From assembly GCA_015482705.2 (NCBI GenBank), contig JADMLA020000030.1, forward strand, positions 48,334 to 112,333: a stretch of 64,000 nucleotides of DNA. The letters are read 5' to 3'. Below, piece after piece: positions 15,610-24,290 of the stretch. How positions within the stretch are numbered: position 1 is the first letter of the stretch; each line of letters begins with the position of its first letter. The position numbers and the translations under genes are program-made. The stretch is from Prosthecochloris sp. GTDB lineage: Bacteria; Bacteroidota; Chlorobiia; Chlorobiales; Chlorobiaceae. The notes under the pieces were generated by a model. That model had not been told where the DNA came from. It saw only the letters and a list, made by a program, of their open reading frames with translations, and searched no databases.

Positions 15610-18309
15610 TTACATGGTCAGGTTGTCTTTACGCCGTTTTCTCAGTATGTATTTTTCCAACTCGACAAGGAACAGCACTGAAGAACTGACCAGCAGAATG
15701 GTGAGCCAGTCCGACAGGCCGATCGGTACAGTTGCAAACAGAGCTTGCATGAATGGGGCATAATTGAACAGTGACTGTAAGACAATGAGTATTCCTATCG
15801 CATAGAGGACGGCAGGGTTGCCCAGTAGTCCCTTTTTCGAGAAAACAGATGCCACAAAGAAGCGTGAACTCAAAAGATAGAATATTTCGAACATGACAAG
15901 TGTGTTGACGGCGACGGTTCGCGCCATGTCATGAGAGTACCCTGCTTTTTCATACCAGAGAAAGAGCCCGAAAGTACCGCTCAGCAGGATAAGCGAAACA
16001 TACACGATTCTCCAGACGATAAAGTTAGAAAGGATGGGTTCGCCGGATTTCCTTGGTTTACGTTCCATCACGTTGTTTTCGGATTTTTCGAACGCAAGGG
16101 TGAGGGCGAGCGTTACCGCTGTAACCATGTTGACCCAGAGGATCTGTACCGCTGTGACAGGCAGCGTATAGCCCAGTGCTACGGCGAAGAGGATGCTGAG
16201 TGCTTCGCCCCCGTTGGTCGGCAGGACAAAAAGAATGGATTTTTTAAGGTTGTCATATACTGTCCGTCCCTGTTCGACGGCACTGGCTATAGTTGCAAAA
16301 TTATCGTCGGCAAGTATCATTTCAGATGCTTCTCTGGAAACTTCCGTTCCTTTCTGTCCCATTGCGATTCCAACGTCGGCTCTTTTAAGGGCAGGGGCGT
16401 CATTGACGCCGTCTCCTGTCATCGCCACGACAGCGCCATTGGATTGGAGCGCTTTGACCAGCCTGATTTTATGTTCGGGGCTGCTGCGAGCAAACACGTC
16501 GATGGAATCGACGTGTTGTTGCAGTTCCTCGTCGCTCATAACCTCGATTTCCGTTCCAGTCAAAGCTCGTAATCCATCGCCGATGCCGGTCATTTTTCCG
16601 ATGGCTCTGGCGGTATCGATATGATCGCCTGTGATCATCTTTACGCGAATACCTGCCTGCTGGCAACGTTTGACAGCCATGATGGCTTCGTCTCTCGGAG
16701 GGTCGATCATACTGACAATCCCGATCAGCGTCAGTCCGGAGGTTACATCTTTAAATGTCAAAGTTTCTTGTCCGGGCGCTGTCTTTTTGCTGGCTATGGC
16801 AAGTAATCTATGACCCTGGGCGGCCATTTTTTGTGTTATGTTCTCCCAGTATTGATAGTTGAGAGGTTCATCGGTTTCACCATGCTGTTGTTTCGTACAG
16901 CGTTCAAGTACAACCTCGGGGGCTCCTTTCAGGTAGGTAAACGTCCTGTCGGTATGATCGTGATGTAAGGTTGCCATGAAACGGTGTTCGGATTCGAACG
17001 GAATCAAATCGATCCTTGGCCAGTTTTGGCGTTCCAGGTCCGGGTCATAACCTGCTTTTTTGCCAAGGACACAGAGGGCACCTTCTGTAGGATCTCCGGA
17101 TATTGTCCACTGTTCATCGCGAAACTGAAGGGTTGCATCGTTGCATAGCAGGGACGCATGAGCAATGGCCCTCATCTGGGAATGGTTCCGGAGATCAATT
17201 TCTCTGCCGTCAAGCTGAAAGGTGCCGTGAGGATCGTAGCCAGAGCCGGTGACTTCGAAGCGTTTTCCCGGGAGGGCAACTGATTTGACCGTCATTTCAT
17301 TACGGGTCAACGTACCGGTTTTGTCCGTGCAGATGACCGAAACCGATCCAAGGGTTTCAATAGCCGGTAACCTCCGGATTATGGCTTTTCGATGAGCCAT
17401 TGCTTCTACACCGATCGCAAGAGTTATGGTCATGATCGCGGGTAAACCCTCGGGAATGGCGGCAACAGCAAGACCGACAGCTGCATTGAACATTTCTGTC
17501 AACGAGTAGCCTCTTACGAAGACGCCGAAACCAAAAAGCAACGCTGAAAGAAGAACAATGACAATTGTCAGGGTTCGAGCGAACTCATCGACGCGTTGAA
17601 GTAAAGGGGTCTCAAGTGTTTCGATTTTACCGAGCATGGAGCTGATTCGGCCGATCTCCGTTTGGTCACCAGTTTCGGCAACGACACCTTCACCTTTTCC
17701 GTATGTGACAAGTGTCCCTGAAAATGTCATGTTTGCGCGTTCAGCCAGCGGTGTATCGTTCTTGATTGTCGTGCTGTTTTTTTCGACAGGAAGTGATTCT
17801 CCTGTCAATAGTGACTCGTCGATGCGAAGGTTTCTGACGGAGATGAGACGCATATCCGCCGGTACTTTGTCGCCTGACTGCAGAATGACGATATCACCAG
17901 GCACCAGTTGATCGGAGGGTATCGTGTATGTTCGGTTGTTCCGGCGGACCATTGCCTGGGGCGAAAGCAGGTTTTTAATGGCATCCAGAGCTTTCTCTGC
18001 CTTTCCTTCCTGAATAAACCCGACGAGCGCGTTGATGATGACCACGCCGAGTATTACCCAGGCATCGATCCAGTGATCGAGGAGAGCGGTAACAACAGCC
18101 GCAACGAGGAGAACGTAGATCAGGATATTTTTGAATTGTGACAGAAACTTCAGAACCGGATGCTGTTTTTTCGCCGGAGTGAGACGATTTGGTCCGTATT
18201 GTTCCTTTCGCGGTAAAATCTCGTTATTGGCCAAGCCTTTGTGTGAAGTCGAAAGCTGATGAAAAACTTGTTCAGCGGTTTTACTGTGCCAGGCTTGCTG
18301 CTCTTTCAT
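15610..18309 (-). CDS. P-type cation-transporting ATPase (P2-type, Ca2+-ATPase-like)
   Basis: The 899-residue pump has a cation ATPase N-terminal domain (residues 5-75), the actuator motif TGESLPVEK, the phosphorylation motif ICTDKTGTLTRNEMT and the hinge TGDGVNDAPALKRADVG. It has ten predicted helices, with PEGLP in the fourth. This fits Ca2+/PMA-like P2 pumps. In the sixth helix WVNMVTAVTLALTLAFE has Ala where Ca2+-ATPases have the ligand Asp (NLVTDG), so the transported ion is uncertain. The ATG at 18309 has a good ribosome binding site (AAGAGG). The gene is convergent with tolC, with no clear terminator between them. Confidence 0.88.
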   Translation of the reverse strand: MKEQQAWHSKTAEQVFHQLSTSHKGLANNEILPRKEQYGPNRLTPAKKQHPVLKFLSQFKNILIYVLLVAAVVTALLDHWIDAWVILGVVIINALVGFIQEGKAEKALDAIKNLLSPQAMVRRNNRTYTIPSDQLVPGDIVILQSGDKVPADMRLISVRNLRIDESLLTGESLPVEKNSTTIKNDTPLAERANMTFSGTLVTYGKGEGVVAETGDQTEIGRISSMLGKIETLETPLLQRVDEFARTLTIVIVLLSALLFGFGVFVRGYSLTEMFNAAVGLAVAAIPEGLPAIMTITLAIGVEAMAHRKAIIRRLPAIETLGSVSVICTDKTGTLTRNEMTVKSVALPGKRFEVTGSGYDPHGTFQLDGREIDLRNHSQMRAIAHASLLCNDATLQFRDEQWTISGDPTEGALCVLGKKAGYDPDLERQNWPRIDLIPFESEHRFMATLHHDHTDRTFTYLKGAPEVVLERCTKQQHGETDEPLNYQYWENITQKMAAQGHRLLAIASKKTAPGQETLTFKDVTSGLTLIGIVSMIDPPRDEAIMAVKRCQQAGIRVKMITGDHIDTARAIGKMTGIGDGLRALTGTEIEVMSDEELQQHVDSIDVFARSSPEHKIRLVKALQSNGAVVAMTGDGVNDAPALKRADVGIAMGQKGTEVSREASEMILADDNFATIASAVEQGRTVYDNLKKSILFVLPTNGGEALSILFAVALGYTLPVTAVQILWVNMVTAVTLALTLAFEKSENNVMERKPRKSGEPILSNFIVWRIVYVSLILLSGTFGLFLWYEKAGYSHDMARTVAVNTLVMFEIFYLLSSRFFVASVFSKKGLLGNPAVLYAIGILIVLQSLFNYAPFMQALFATVPIGLSDWLTILLVSSSVLFLVELEKYILRKRRKDNLTM

Positions 18310-18549
18310 GGTTTTAACCTCTTGATTTTTACATATCCTTACAATGGGGTTCAGTTGTTTGTTCCCAAGCTTTTTCTGTCTTCTGCGAGGATGATGCATT
18401 TGGTGTAAAGTACCGTTTGTCAGTCATGCAGGACTGAAGAGCTGGAAATTTGTTTTGGCAAGGAGGATGATGTTTTTTTGTCAACAACATTTGGATCGGT
18501 GATGGCAAGACGACTGACAATACAACTTGGGATGTATGTCACCCGTGCC

Positions 18550-18698
18550 GGAGCTGGGAATCCCTGAAAAGAACAGAAGTGCAAGGTAGCACAATCCGTA
18601 TGGCCGAGAAGAGCTGTGAGCTTATACAGTTGCGTTTCCGGGACGGAGATACAGATCAGCAAAGCTTTTCGCGGAGCTGCAACATACGTAAAGCTTAA
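18550..18698 (+). pseudogene. Fragment of a second tolC-like gene
   Basis: The plus-strand reading VQGSTIRMAEKSCELIQLRF matches VQDRTIRTAERSYEITQLRF near the C-terminus of the TolC protein encoded at 14147-15538. DNA similarity is visible over about 150 bases against roughly 15293-15440. The similarity fades on both sides, there is no start, and the frame ends in TAA at 18696-18698. It is a decayed partial copy in the 400-base gap upstream of the P-type ATPase. The rest of that gap (18310-18549) shows no gene. Confidence 0.75.
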
Positions 18699-18715
18699 TA
18701 GTAAGTGGTTTATAG

Positions 18716-19603
18716 TTATCCGCCGTATATGAGGGCGTGAGGTATGATGTAGATTTCGGAAATTCCTACGGAGACTTTCCAGTTATCGTCAACTCTTACC
18801 TGCTTGATTTTCGAGCTATCATCGGTTGTAAAGGTGTTGTTTTCGACGTAAAGGGTTCGGAGAGTATTCTGGTTTTCCGGTTTAACCATCCAGATTGTCG
18901 CACCATTCGGTTTTCTTTTAACCCTGAATTCACAGAATGATTTGATGTTTTCTTTTTTGCCGGAGCAAACTATTCGACCGGAAGCATCTCCACTTGCCGG
19001 CCATTGAATACTGCTGTTTCCCGACATCTCTTTTTTCTCTCCGGTAATATCGAGCTTCAGGGTATAATTTGCAGTTTCATTGCGGCGCGCGGCGCTTCGC
19101 ATCATGTACACCTGTATGATATAGTGACCTGTTGCCGGTAAGGTTCCTGTATAACGGTTTCCGTTTATCGAACCTATGAACATGGCTTCGTCTCCCGGTC
19201 CCTTGCCAGGAGCGAAAATGTTAAAATAATTTGCGGTGTTGCCGCTCGACAGTACAACATTCATTGTCTGTCCGGCAGTTGCCTTGAGCGCGTAGTTTTT
19301 TGACTGGCGGCCTGTGATAGCGGATTTTATTGTGGTGCCGGTAGTTCCCGGAGCGAATATCACTTCTTCAGTGTTCTCCATGACTGTGCCGTCGGATGGG
19401 TTCATGGTGTTATTTGCCGCGCTTGTTTCGGCCGTATTGTCCTCATTTTTCTTGACGGGTTCTTCGGTTACTTGCTCGACTGTTTCTTTCAAGGTTCCGT
19501 TTTTTTTCTGAACAACGTTTTCAGTTTGTTCTTCTGCTTTCGGGGTGCAGCCGGTTGCGATAAAAGAAAACAGCAGAAGTGAAAGGGCGAATGGCTTTTT
19601 CAT
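18716..19603 (-). CDS. Lipoprotein with a lysozyme-inhibitor-like (PliG/PPC-like) domain
   Basis: The 295-residue product has a lipoprotein signal (lipobox FIATGC, Cys19) and a Glu/Asn/Thr-rich linker (about 20-95). A beta domain (about 95-190) contains NYALKATAGQTMNVVLSSG, FNIFAPGKGPGDEAMFIG and YMMRSAARRNETANYTL. The last two resemble proteins described as g-type lysozyme inhibitors and their relatives. A C-terminal part (200-295) has two Cys and shows no family I recognise. It is probably anchored in the outer or inner membrane facing the periplasm. A protective role against lysozyme is inference from family resemblance only. Confidence 0.6.
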   Translation of the reverse strand: MKKPFALSLLLFSFIATGCTPKAEEQTENVVQKKNGTLKETVEQVTEEPVKKNEDNTAETSAANNTMNPSDGTVMENTEEVIFAPGTTGTTIKSAITGRQSKNYALKATAGQTMNVVLSSGNTANYFNIFAPGKGPGDEAMFIGSINGNRYTGTLPATGHYIIQVYMMRSAARRNETANYTLKLDITGEKKEMSGNSSIQWPASGDASGRIVCSGKKENIKSFCEFRVKRKPNGATIWMVKPENQNTLRTLYVENNTFTTDDSSKIKQVRVDDNWKVSVGISEIYIIPHALIYGG

Positions 19604-19745
19604 GGTTTTTCCTCGAAGAGTTGACTGTAGAGTGATCCGAGTATGCTGAATGTTTATATGGGGGTTCGGATAGCCTTGAATTCAATGCGTTCTCCCATGG
19701 TTCTGAGAGGACGATGCATTCGAATATGATGGTCAATACCTTTTC

Positions 19746-20714
19746 TCAAGGCATTAAGTTCCCGGATTTCTTTTCTCTTACGACCCGTTTGACGGTATAT
19801 ACGAGCGTTGAGGACTGTTCGTTGTTTTGTACTCCCTTACGCATACATTGTATCCCACGAAGGATTCCGCTGGTCAGAGAGGATGCATATCGACGTCCTT
19901 TTTCGCGGTGGATAATTTTTTCGCTGTAGATACAGTTGTAAAGAGTATCCAATATGAAAGGCTGCATCGAGGTTATTTCAAGACTGTGTTTTTTGAGCAG
20001 CTTTCCTAGGGTTTTTGGCGTGAAGTGGTAGAGATGTCGAGGGGCATCCCAGGCTACCCAGTGCTTGCCGTAAAAGCTTGCATCGTAGCTTTCGGCATTT
20101 GGAAGAGCGATAATCATAGCCCCTTTTGTATCGAGATATTGAGCGGCTTTGTCAAGTGTTTCGTTGATTCGGTGAATATGTTCGAGTGTATGCCAGAATA
20201 TGATGCGGTCAAAAGTATCTGAAAGTGAACTTTCACAAAATGGAACGGTCTTTACGTCAAGTCTGTAATTTTTCATTGCAAGAGAAGCTGTACCGTCGTC
20301 CTTCTCGAACCCGATGCAGTTTTCAGGGGGAAGGCTGTTTCTTTGCTGAAGTATATCGAGCAACTCACCACTGGAACAGCCTACCTCGAGTATTTTTGAG
20401 CCGGAAGAGAGGGGAGAGGCTATTTTCTCGATCAGTGATGCTTTTCTGCCGAGAGTGAATTTTCTGAGGATCAGGTAGAGGGTGTCTCGAAAAGATTTCG
20501 TGGTTTTTGCGGACAGGTACGGATCGTAGCATGAGGAGGGATAATAGGCTGTCATTTCAGTTTCGTCAGGGCAAGGAGAGAGATAGATCAGTTCTGACAG
20601 AGGATCCTGGACCAGTTGCCATTGTCGGCTGTTTTTGGAATCGAGCCGGTCATTGACCGTCATGAAGGGGGTTGGAGATCTGTTACCGGTTATGGGGCTA
20701 GCGGGCCTCTCCAT
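19746..20714 (-). CDS. Class I SAM-dependent methyltransferase (Methyltransf_11/23 type)
   Basis: The 322-residue protein has the SAM-binding motif ILEVGCSSGELLDIL (about residues 108-122). A later motif, FDRIIFWHTLEHIHR, has the EH pair common to methyltransferases acting on sugars or lipids. The segment PNAESYDASFYGKHWVAWDAPRHLYHFTPKTL is typical of those linked to polysaccharide or cell-envelope loci. The substrate is unknown. The start at 20714 lies five bases after the stop of the HIT gene, so the two form an operon. Confidence 0.8.
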   Translation of the reverse strand: MERPASPITGNRSPTPFMTVNDRLDSKNSRQWQLVQDPLSELIYLSPCPDETEMTAYYPSSCYDPYLSAKTTKSFRDTLYLILRKFTLGRKASLIEKIASPLSSGSKILEVGCSSGELLDILQQRNSLPPENCIGFEKDDGTASLAMKNYRLDVKTVPFCESSLSDTFDRIIFWHTLEHIHRINETLDKAAQYLDTKGAMIIALPNAESYDASFYGKHWVAWDAPRHLYHFTPKTLGKLLKKHSLEITSMQPFILDTLYNCIYSEKIIHREKGRRYASSLTSGILRGIQCMRKGVQNNEQSSTLVYTVKRVVREKKSGNLMP

Positions 20715-20719
20715 GATTT

Positions 20720-21241
20720 TTATTTTCCGGCTTTTTCCTGAACTATTTCCTCGATAGCTTTCCGTAGCTGATTGTAAAGTCTGCGCATATCGTTGCTCAG
20801 CACTTTGGTTTCTCCGACAACTGGCATGAAATTCGTATCCCCTTCCCAACGGGGTACGATATGGAAGTGGATATGTGAATCGACACTTCCGCCGGCAACT
20901 TTTCCTACATTGACGCCGAAATTGAACCCGTGCGGATGGATTGTTCTTCGAAGCCCTTCGATGCCGATATCGGTGAGCTGCATGATTTCAAGCTTCGTTG
21001 CGTCGTCAAGGTCGGAAAGCTCAGGTGTTTGTTTGAAGGGGATGACCATGAGGTGCCCGCAGTTGTAGGGAAAAAGATTCATGATGATGAAGCTTTTTTT
21101 CGCGCGGTGCAACACGTAGCGTTCCTCGTCTTGTTCAGGAGGGATATCGGTAAAGATATCTTTTGCCGGGTGGAAGGGATGACTTTCATCCTTGAAAGAT
21201 TCCATGTACACCTCTCTCCATGGCGAATACATTTTTTCCAT
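20720..21241 (-). CDS. HIT family protein (Ap4A phosphorylase/hydrolase-like)
   Basis: The 173-residue protein carries the histidine triad HIHFHIVPRW and the flanking features CGHLMVIPFKQ and NFGVNVGKVAGGSVDSH. Its N-terminus, MEKMYSPWREVYMES, is typical of the actinobacterial/Chlorobi Ap4A-type branch. HIT proteins hydrolyse or phosphorolyse nucleotide phosphoanhydrides through a nucleotidyl-His intermediate. The ATG at 21241 starts just downstream of tRNA-Leu(CAA) on the same strand. The methyltransferase follows closely. Confidence 0.87.
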   Translation of the reverse strand: MEKMYSPWREVYMESFKDESHPFHPAKDIFTDIPPEQDEERYVLHRAKKSFIIMNLFPYNCGHLMVIPFKQTPELSDLDDATKLEIMQLTDIGIEGLRRTIHPHGFNFGVNVGKVAGGSVDSHIHFHIVPRWEGDTNFMPVVGETKVLSNDMRRLYNQLRKAIEEIVQEKAGK

Positions 21242-21274
21242 GCTGGCTGTATTTTGCTGCAGGGGATAGCGTCG

Positions 21275-21359
21275 TACCAAAGGTGGGACTCGAACCCACA
21301 CGGGTTAAACACCCACTGGATTTTGAGTCCAGCGCGTCTACCAATTCCGCCACTTTGGC
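21275..21359 (-). tRNA. tRNA-Leu (anticodon CAA)
   Basis: A class II tRNA with a long variable arm. The anticodon stem is CTGGA/TCCAG around CTCAAAA, giving CAA. The D arm contains AATTGGTAGACGC and the T arm GGTTCGAGTCC. The acceptor stem GCCAAAG pairs with CTTTGGT, so the first pair is a G-T wobble. CCA is not encoded. It lies just upstream of the HIT gene. Confidence 0.93.
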
Positions 21360-21415
21360 TTGTGAATGTATCGAAATGCCCAAGACGGTTTTTCAGATAC
21401 ATTCCATTTTTAGCG

Positions 21416-21497
21416 TGCGAGAGAAGGGACTCGAACCCTTACGCCTTGCGGCACTAGTTCCTAAGACTAGCGTGTATACCAATTTCACCACTCTCGC
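21416..21497 (-). tRNA. tRNA-Leu (anticodon TAG)
   Basis: A class II tRNA: acceptor GCGAGAG/CTCTCGC, anticodon stem CTAGT/ACTAG around CTTAGGA (TAG), a long variable arm with a GCCGCAAGGC-like hairpin, and T loop TTCGAGT. It lies 56 bases upstream of the tRNA-Leu(CAA) gene in the same orientation, so both are probably one transcript. Confidence 0.95.
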
Positions 21498-21553
21498 ATT
21501 CTGCGATGAAAAAAGAATATAAGTGGTTTTTTCTTTAATAAAAACTATCTTCC

Positions 21554-22192
21554 ATGATAGTTGATTTTTTATGCGTAACTTCTTTTTTGCTCCTTGCTTA
21601 CTCCATGTTTTTCCATCGCTTAGCATCGCTGATATCCTGGTTGATTAGCCCGATAGTTGTGGCACCCGCAGCATATTTTTTTGTTGCACGTTTCGGTTTC
21701 AGAGATGACCCTGCTCGATGGGACTATTTTTTACTTCTTTTTTTTGCCAGTACTGTTGTTCCAGTACTGCTGATATACGGACTGAAGAAAATAGGGAAGG
21801 TCTCCGACTACAACATTACTTTTCGCGAACAGCGCTTTCTGCCTTTACTCGTCATGGTCGGAGTCAATTTTCTGGGATACGAGTTGATGCAGCAACTTGA
21901 AGCACCAAGAATTTTTACCGGCATTTTACTGTTTAATGCAGTAAATACGGTGCTTATTCTTCTGATAACCCTTCAGTGGAAGATCAGTGTTCACCTTCTT
22001 ACGTTAGCATCTTCAATAGCGTTGCTGTATATCCAGTTTGGTGCTGTGGTGTTTTGGCTCATGTTTCTTGTTCCGGTACTGATGTGGTCGAGAATTTATT
22101 TGAAAGCGCATACGTTCATGCAGACTCTTGTTGGCAGCTTGATCGGTTTTCTGGTCATGTTTGCCGAATTAAAGTGGTGGATTGGATTGTGA
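21554..22192 (+). CDS. PAP2-like integral membrane protein with an incomplete catalytic triad
   Basis: The 212-residue protein has about six membrane helices. Its C-terminal half has KISVH and WSRIYLKAHTFMQTLVGSLIG, which fit the PAP2 phosphatase patterns (PSGH and SRx5Hx3D). However, PSG is replaced, the final Asp is Gln, and the first motif (Kx6RP) is not seen. It may bind but not hydrolyse a lipid phosphate, or use a changed mechanism. It is first of four overlapping genes: the next start (GTGA at 22189) overlaps its stop by four bases. Confidence 0.6.
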   Translation: MIVDFLCVTSFLLLAYSMFFHRLASLISWLISPIVVAPAAYFFVARFGFRDDPARWDYFLLLFFASTVVPVLLIYGLKKIGKVSDYNITFREQRFLPLLVMVGVNFLGYELMQQLEAPRIFTGILLFNAVNTVLILLITLQWKISVHLLTLASSIALLYIQFGAVVFWLMFLVPVLMWSRIYLKAHTFMQTLVGSLIGFLVMFAELKWWIGL

Positions 22193-23259
22193 AGAAAAAA
22201 AAGTATGCTGTTGTTATTGTAACATATGGTGAGGTTGAAAGACTGACGCTGCGAAATCTCTGGCCAAGTACCCGGAGAATAGTCAAGGTCATAACCCGGC
22301 AAATTGTCAAGGTACCGAAATTCCTGGTCTATCTGATTGCGGATTACCGGTCAACGCGGCATTATATCGACTGGCGGTTACACAACTACGAGTCAACCCT
22401 TGTCGCTACCAATAGAAGTCAGACCAGGTCGATTGCCGATCAGATCCGTAGAGATGATCGTTCTATTCTGTCTTCCATAGATGTCGATGTTTTCGATTCC
22501 TACTATTTTGTCCCACCGTATCTCGAGGATTCTCTCGCAAGTATTCAGGCGCAGTATGATGGGGTGATTGTTGTTCCGATGATTCCAGTGGAGTCAGCTT
22601 TTTCCTGTGGGGTCGCTTGTCAAATTGTGACGGATATTTACGGAGATCAAAAGTTTGAAAAGACCCGTATGCTGAACAAGCTTTGGCAGGACAAGGAGTT
22701 GCACAGGCTCTATACCGATTATCTGTTTCAGAATATCGATAGGTCGTACCTGGGCAAAGCTGGAAAAAAGGGGTTGGTGCTTGTTATTCACGGCACTCTT
22801 GTGAGAGATCGTGCGGGAAATCCTCCGAAAGTATTTACAGGATTGAATGAAACTGGTGAGTTTTTCGAGATGGTGAAAAGGCAAATAATAAATGATCCTC
22901 GAAATGTTTTTCATGGAGTCAAGCAGGGGTGTATGAACCATACAACGGGAGGTGAATGGACAGCTGAAACCGTTCAAAAAGCTTTTCAGGAGTTCCAGGC
23001 CGAGGGGTACGACAGTGTGGTGATGTTTCCCTATGGTTTTTTTGCCGATAACAGCGAAACAGAGTATGAGGCACGAACACTGCTTGAAAAATCTCCGTTT
23101 ACCTACAAGCAGTATGTTCGCTGTATCAATGGTTTTCCGCAGTTTGCAGAATGGCTTGCTGCACGTATTGTCGATGAAATGGAAAAGCTTCATGCAGTTC
23201 AGGAGGTCTTCGAGAATTTGTGGTCTGAAAAAAAAATCGGTGAACATGCTGGAACTTGA
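22189..23259 (+). CDS. Ferrochelatase (HemH)-like protein
   Basis: The 356-residue product resembles ferrochelatase in its C-terminal two thirds. It has the metal-site His in LVLVIHGTLV, then CMNHTTGGEWTAETVQKAFQEFQ (like the family's YQS..G...W..P) and MFPYGFFADNSETEYEA, where SET carries the second conserved acidic residue. The N-terminal part (YAVVIVTYGEVERLTLRNLWP) is divergent from the usual LLVNLGTP. It could insert iron into protoporphyrin or act on a related tetrapyrrole. The GTG start at 22189 overlaps the PAP2-like gene; the TPR gene overlaps its 3' end. Confidence 0.7.
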   Translation: MKKKKYAVVIVTYGEVERLTLRNLWPSTRRIVKVITRQIVKVPKFLVYLIADYRSTRHYIDWRLHNYESTLVATNRSQTRSIADQIRRDDRSILSSIDVDVFDSYYFVPPYLEDSLASIQAQYDGVIVVPMIPVESAFSCGVACQIVTDIYGDQKFEKTRMLNKLWQDKELHRLYTDYLFQNIDRSYLGKAGKKGLVLVIHGTLVRDRAGNPPKVFTGLNETGEFFEMVKRQIINDPRNVFHGVKQGCMNHTTGGEWTAETVQKAFQEFQAEGYDSVVMFPYGFFADNSETEYEARTLLEKSPFTYKQYVRCINGFPQFAEWLAARIVDEMEKLHAVQEVFENLWSEKKIGEHAGT

Positions 23260-23845
23260 GGAGCTTGAAAAAAAAGCCGGTAACGATCCGGGTGATAATG
23301 AGAAACAGTATGAACTCGCTTTGGCGTATATCGGTGCCGGCAGGTATTCCGAGGCGGTTGGTGTTCTTGACGGGTTGCTGAAAAAAGATTTCCGGAATGT
23401 CAATGTTCTGTATTCAAGGGGGGTTGTCCATATGTCAACCGGGAACTATCGTCAGGCGGGTCAGGATTTTCTTCGTTCAGTTGCGCTCGACAGGGATTTT
23501 CTGCACGCATACAAGAACCTGGGATTCGTACAGTTGACCATGGGAAAAGAGGCTGCGGCTGTCGGTACTCTGGAAAGGGTTCTCGACATCGATCCTTCAT
23601 ATGTTGACGCTTATTGCCTTCTTGGAGACGTTTATATCGATATGGGTGAGTATGGCAAGGCGAGAGCGGCGATCGAGAAAGCGCTCGAACTGGAGCCGGA
23701 TGGGGCTGAACCGCATTGTAAGATGGCGATGTACTGTCTTTCTCAGGGCGATTTCAAGGGCTTGAAGGAGCAGCATTTGATATTGAAGGAACTCGATCCT
23801 TCCCTTGCATTGCAAATCGGAGGGCTGTTTTTTGATGAAACCTGA
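23246..23845 (+). CDS. Tetratricopeptide repeat (TPR) protein
   Basis: The 199-residue protein consists almost entirely of TPR helices, about five repeats (for example ALAYIGAGRYSEAVGVLDGLL and LGDVYIDMGEYGKARAAIEKALELEP). It has no signal peptide or membrane helix, so it is probably cytoplasmic and binds a partner protein. The ATG at 23246 lies inside the end of the ferrochelatase-like gene (14-base overlap). This indicates translational coupling and suggests it works with the proteins encoded around it. Confidence 0.8.
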   Translation: MLELEELEKKAGNDPGDNEKQYELALAYIGAGRYSEAVGVLDGLLKKDFRNVNVLYSRGVVHMSTGNYRQAGQDFLRSVALDRDFLHAYKNLGFVQLTMGKEAAAVGTLERVLDIDPSYVDAYCLLGDVYIDMGEYGKARAAIEKALELEPDGAEPHCKMAMYCLSQGDFKGLKEQHLILKELDPSLALQIGGLFFDET

Positions 23846-24086
23846 GGTGAAGGATGGCTGTACAAGAAAGCAATTGATGAAAACAGGGCTTCAGATTGTT
23901 TTCGCTATAGCCTGGTTTCCTATACTGTGGCTGTTTCTTTCTGTGACTCTCGGAAAATTGTTTGCACTGTTCATCGGGATTGTTTGGCTTGAACACTCTT
24001 TGGTAATCGGGTTGTCACTATTGTTGACTTTTTTTGCATTTCGCTACCTTGTCTTGCTTAGTGAGAAAATATTCGGGGATAATTAG
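23835..24086 (+). CDS. Small membrane protein of unknown function
   Basis: The 83-residue product starts MKPEVKDGCTRKQL and has two strong hydrophobic helices (about residues 15-38 and 45-70) ending in a short charged tail. I recognise no family. Its ATG overlaps the end of the TPR gene by 11 bases. It is the last of the four-gene overlapping set, and about 200 bases separate it from nuoA. Confidence 0.65.
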   Translation: MKPEVKDGCTRKQLMKTGLQIVFAIAWFPILWLFLSVTLGKLFALFIGIVWLEHSLVIGLSLLLTFFAFRYLVLLSEKIFGDN

Positions 24087-24290
24087 TTTTTGCCTTTTTT
24101 TATATTGTTTGTTGGTTTATTTCATTTCTTTATTAAGGTTGTTTCGTGCTGTGGTAAAGTGTGGGGATGTTTTCTTCTTGGCTTTTTTTTGTGGTTTCGA
24201 GAACAATTTTGTGTATATTGGGCGCACTTGTTAAAAGCTTGTTAAAACAGAGTCTCATGAGCCAGAGATATCAACGTAAAATATATTCTT

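Noticed and set aside
21976..23259. Longer ferrochelatase-like start at 21976
   Set aside because: The extension would overlap the PAP2-like gene by over 200 bases and reads as nonsense. The GTGA overlap at 22189 is a much better start.
23033..23845. Longer TPR protein from 23033
   Set aside because: The first 70 codons lie in the wrong frame of the ferrochelatase-like gene and contain no TPR pattern. The ATG at 23246 begins the repeat region.
24151..24290. Specific promoter boxes for nuoA
   Set aside because: Several TATATT-like strings occur in the AT-rich leader, but none has a convincing -35 partner.
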